Below are positions 6,512 to 7,968 of a DNA stretch of 7,968 bases, piece by piece. The position numbers and the translations under genes were made by a program. The notes under the pieces are model-generated. The model did not search any database and was not told the DNA's origin. It was given only the letters and a program-made list of their open reading frames with translations. Position 1 is the stretch's first letter, and the number at the start of each line of letters is the position of its first letter. This stretch comes from CAZTII01 sp964613305 (GTDB lineage: Bacteria > Bacillota_I > Bacilli_A > Erysipelotrichales > Erysipelotrichaceae): positions 1 to 7,968 of the forward strand of contig CAZTII010000075.1 of NCBI GenBank assembly GCA_964613305.1, given 5' to 3'.

Positions 6512-6534
6512 AACATCATAGAAAGAGGTAGAAG

Positions 6535-7959
6535 ATGAGATTAAGAAAAGATTTTTTATGGGGTGGAGCTACAGCTGCAAATCAATGTGAAGGTGCATAC
6601 AATGTTGGTGGTCGTGGACTAGCGAATGTTGATGTTATTCCTCATGGTGCAGATCGTTTTAAAGTAACATCAGGTTCAATGAAAATGTTAGAAATTGATG
6701 ATCATCATTATTATCCGGCACTTGGTGCAATTAATATGTACGAACATATTATGTCAGATTTAGCATTGTTTGCCGAAATGGGATTTACTACCTATCGTTT
6801 AAGTATTGCTTGGACAAGAATTTATCCAAATGGAGATGAACTAGAACCAAATGAAGAAGGATTGTTGTTTTATGAAAAGATATTTAAAGAGTGTAAACGA
6901 TTAAATATTGAACCTCTTGTAACAATTACTCATTTTGACTGTCCAATTCATTTAATTAAGAAATATGGTGGATGGAAAAATCGTGAGCTAATTACTTTCT
7001 ATGAGCGTTTAGTAACAACACTATTTACTCGATACAAAGGATTAGTTAAATATTGGTTAACATTTAATGAAATCAACATTATTTTACATTTACCATTTTT
7101 AGGAGCTGGAATTTATTTTGAAGAAGGTGAAAACAAAGAAGCAGTGATGATGCAAGCAGCTCATCATGAACTAGTAGCTTCCGCCTTAGCGACGAAAATA
7201 GCACATGAAATCGATAGTGAAAATATGATTGGTTGTATGCTTGCGGCAGGTGCTTTTTATCCATTTACTTGTAAACCAGAAGATGTGATGGCTTCCATTG
7301 AGATGGATCATTACAATTATTTCTTTATCGATGTTCAAAGTCGTGGATATTATCCAAGTTATGCATTAAAATTATTAGAAAGAAAAAATATTCAATTAGA
7401 TATTACTGAAGAAGACAAACAACTATTAAAAGATCATACGGTTGATTTTATTTCCTTCTCTTATTACACATCACGTTGTGCAAGTAGCGCTCAAGATGAA
7501 GAAAAAAGTGAAGCGAATGTTTTTGCTTCAGTGACAAATCCATACTTAAAAGCTAGTGAATGGGGATGGCAAATTGATCCATTAGGCTTACGCATTACAA
7601 TGAATAATATTTATGATCGTTATCAAAAACCATTGTTTATTGTAGAAAATGGTTTAGGGGCAAAAGATGTTGTGGAAGAAGATGGAAGCATCAATGATGA
7701 TTATCGTATTGACTATTTAAGACAACATATTCAAGCAATGCGTGATGCAGTTGAGTTTGATGGTGTTGACTTATTAGGATATACAACATGGGGCCCAATT
7801 GACTTAGTTTCAGCTGGAACTGGTGAAATGAGTAAAAGATACGGTTTTATCTATGTTGACCGCGATGATTATGGTAATGGAACATTAAAACGTAGTAAAA
7901 AGAAATCGTTTGAATGGTACAAACAAGTTATTCAATCAAACGGTGAAAATTTAGATTAA
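6535..7959 (+). CDS. 6-phospho-beta-glucosidase (glycoside hydrolase family 1)
   Basis: Cytoplasmic enzyme that splits 6-phosphorylated beta-glucosides (for example cellobiose, arbutin or salicin phosphates delivered by a PTS transporter) into glucose 6-phosphate and the other half. The 474-residue product is full length. It starts with FLWGGATAANQCEGA (7-21), has acid/base Glu179 in TFNEIN, nucleophile Glu371 in VENG, and ends with the family tail YGFIYVDRDDYGNGTLKR. The phosphate-binding loop SAGTGEMSKRYG (426-437) keeps Lys434 and Tyr436, marking a phospho-glycosidase over a plain beta-glucosidase. The residue six before the Lys, often Ser, is Gly428. The ATG has GAGG 6 nt upstream (6525-6528). 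It stands behind its own candidate promoter after a terminator. No PTS subunit or regulator is visible in the window, which ends 9 nt later. bglA or bglH would be possible names; exact sugar specificity is not readable. Confidence 0.94.
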   Translation: MRLRKDFLWGGATAANQCEGAYNVGGRGLANVDVIPHGADRFKVTSGSMKMLEIDDHHYYPALGAINMYEHIMSDLALFAEMGFTTYRLSIAWTRIYPNGDELEPNEEGLLFYEKIFKECKRLNIEPLVTITHFDCPIHLIKKYGGWKNRELITFYERLVTTLFTRYKGLVKYWLTFNEINIILHLPFLGAGIYFEEGENKEAVMMQAAHHELVASALATKIAHEIDSENMIGCMLAAGAFYPFTCKPEDVMASIEMDHYNYFFIDVQSRGYYPSYALKLLERKNIQLDITEEDKQLLKDHTVDFISFSYYTSRCASSAQDEEKSEANVFASVTNPYLKASEWGWQIDPLGLRITMNNIYDRYQKPLFIVENGLGAKDVVEEDGSINDDYRIDYLRQHIQAMRDAVEFDGVDLLGYTTWGPIDLVSAGTGEMSKRYGFIYVDRDDYGNGTLKRSKKKSFEWYKQVIQSNGENLD

Positions 7960-7968
7960 TTTAATTGA

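Noticed and set aside
6497..6534. A PTS-type antiterminator (RAT) or riboswitch before the GH1 gene
   Set aside because: Only 38 nt lie between the coaD terminator and the start codon, and no second hairpin fits between the candidate promoter and the gene.
6221..7264. Minus-strand open frames opposite coaD and the GH1 gene
   Set aside because: They are antisense shadows; the one ending at 6469 begins in the terminator and has no credible start signals.
1..7968. CRISPR arrays, tRNA genes, insertion sequences, attachment sites
   Set aside because: Looked for by eye on both strands; no direct repeat series, cloverleaf with a CCA-type end, transposase or integrase sequence was seen.

Overview
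The window is AT-rich, densely packed bacterial chromosome from a low-GC Gram-positive organism (Bacillota). Evidence: AGAGG-type Shine-Dalgarno sites before most genes, U-tract hairpin terminators, RNase J, an FtsW/RsmD/CoaD gene train, and a lipoprotein-anchored flavin reductase. TGA ends ftsW and coaD, so the code is standard and not that of Mycoplasma. A gut Erysipelotrichia-like fermenter would fit (inference, low confidence).

Layout. (1) Positions 1-1704, + strand: the 3' part of a lipoprotein with a covalent-FMN domain and a fumarate-reductase-type FAD domain. Its active site carries the Tyr/Asp pair recalled for urocanate reductase (UrdA) in place of the fumarate-binding His/Thr. (2) 1713-1761: a hairpin that probably terminates both convergent transcription units. 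(3) 4151-1774, - strand: def (peptide deformylase) followed 17 bp later by an RNase J gene. (4) 4152-4233: a short divergent promoter region with an 11-bp inverted repeat whose arms are the two candidate -10 boxes. (5) 4234-6456, + strand: ftsW, rsmD and coaD, with overlapping gene ends, closed by a terminator. (6) 6535-7959, + strand: a GH1 6-phospho-beta-glucosidase behind its own candidate extended -10 promoter.

The central genes are housekeeping: nascent protein N-terminus processing, RNA decay, septal peptidoglycan synthesis, 16S rRNA methylation and coenzyme A synthesis. The two flanking genes are accessory metabolism: extracellular electron disposal to an enoate such as urocanate, and use of PTS-imported beta-glucosides. 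Every stretch is explained by a gene or short intergenic signal. I found no tRNA, rRNA, CRISPR, mobile element or unrecognised multi-gene system. The most interesting item is the predicted urocanate reductase, because the product of that reaction, imidazole propionate, affects the host.
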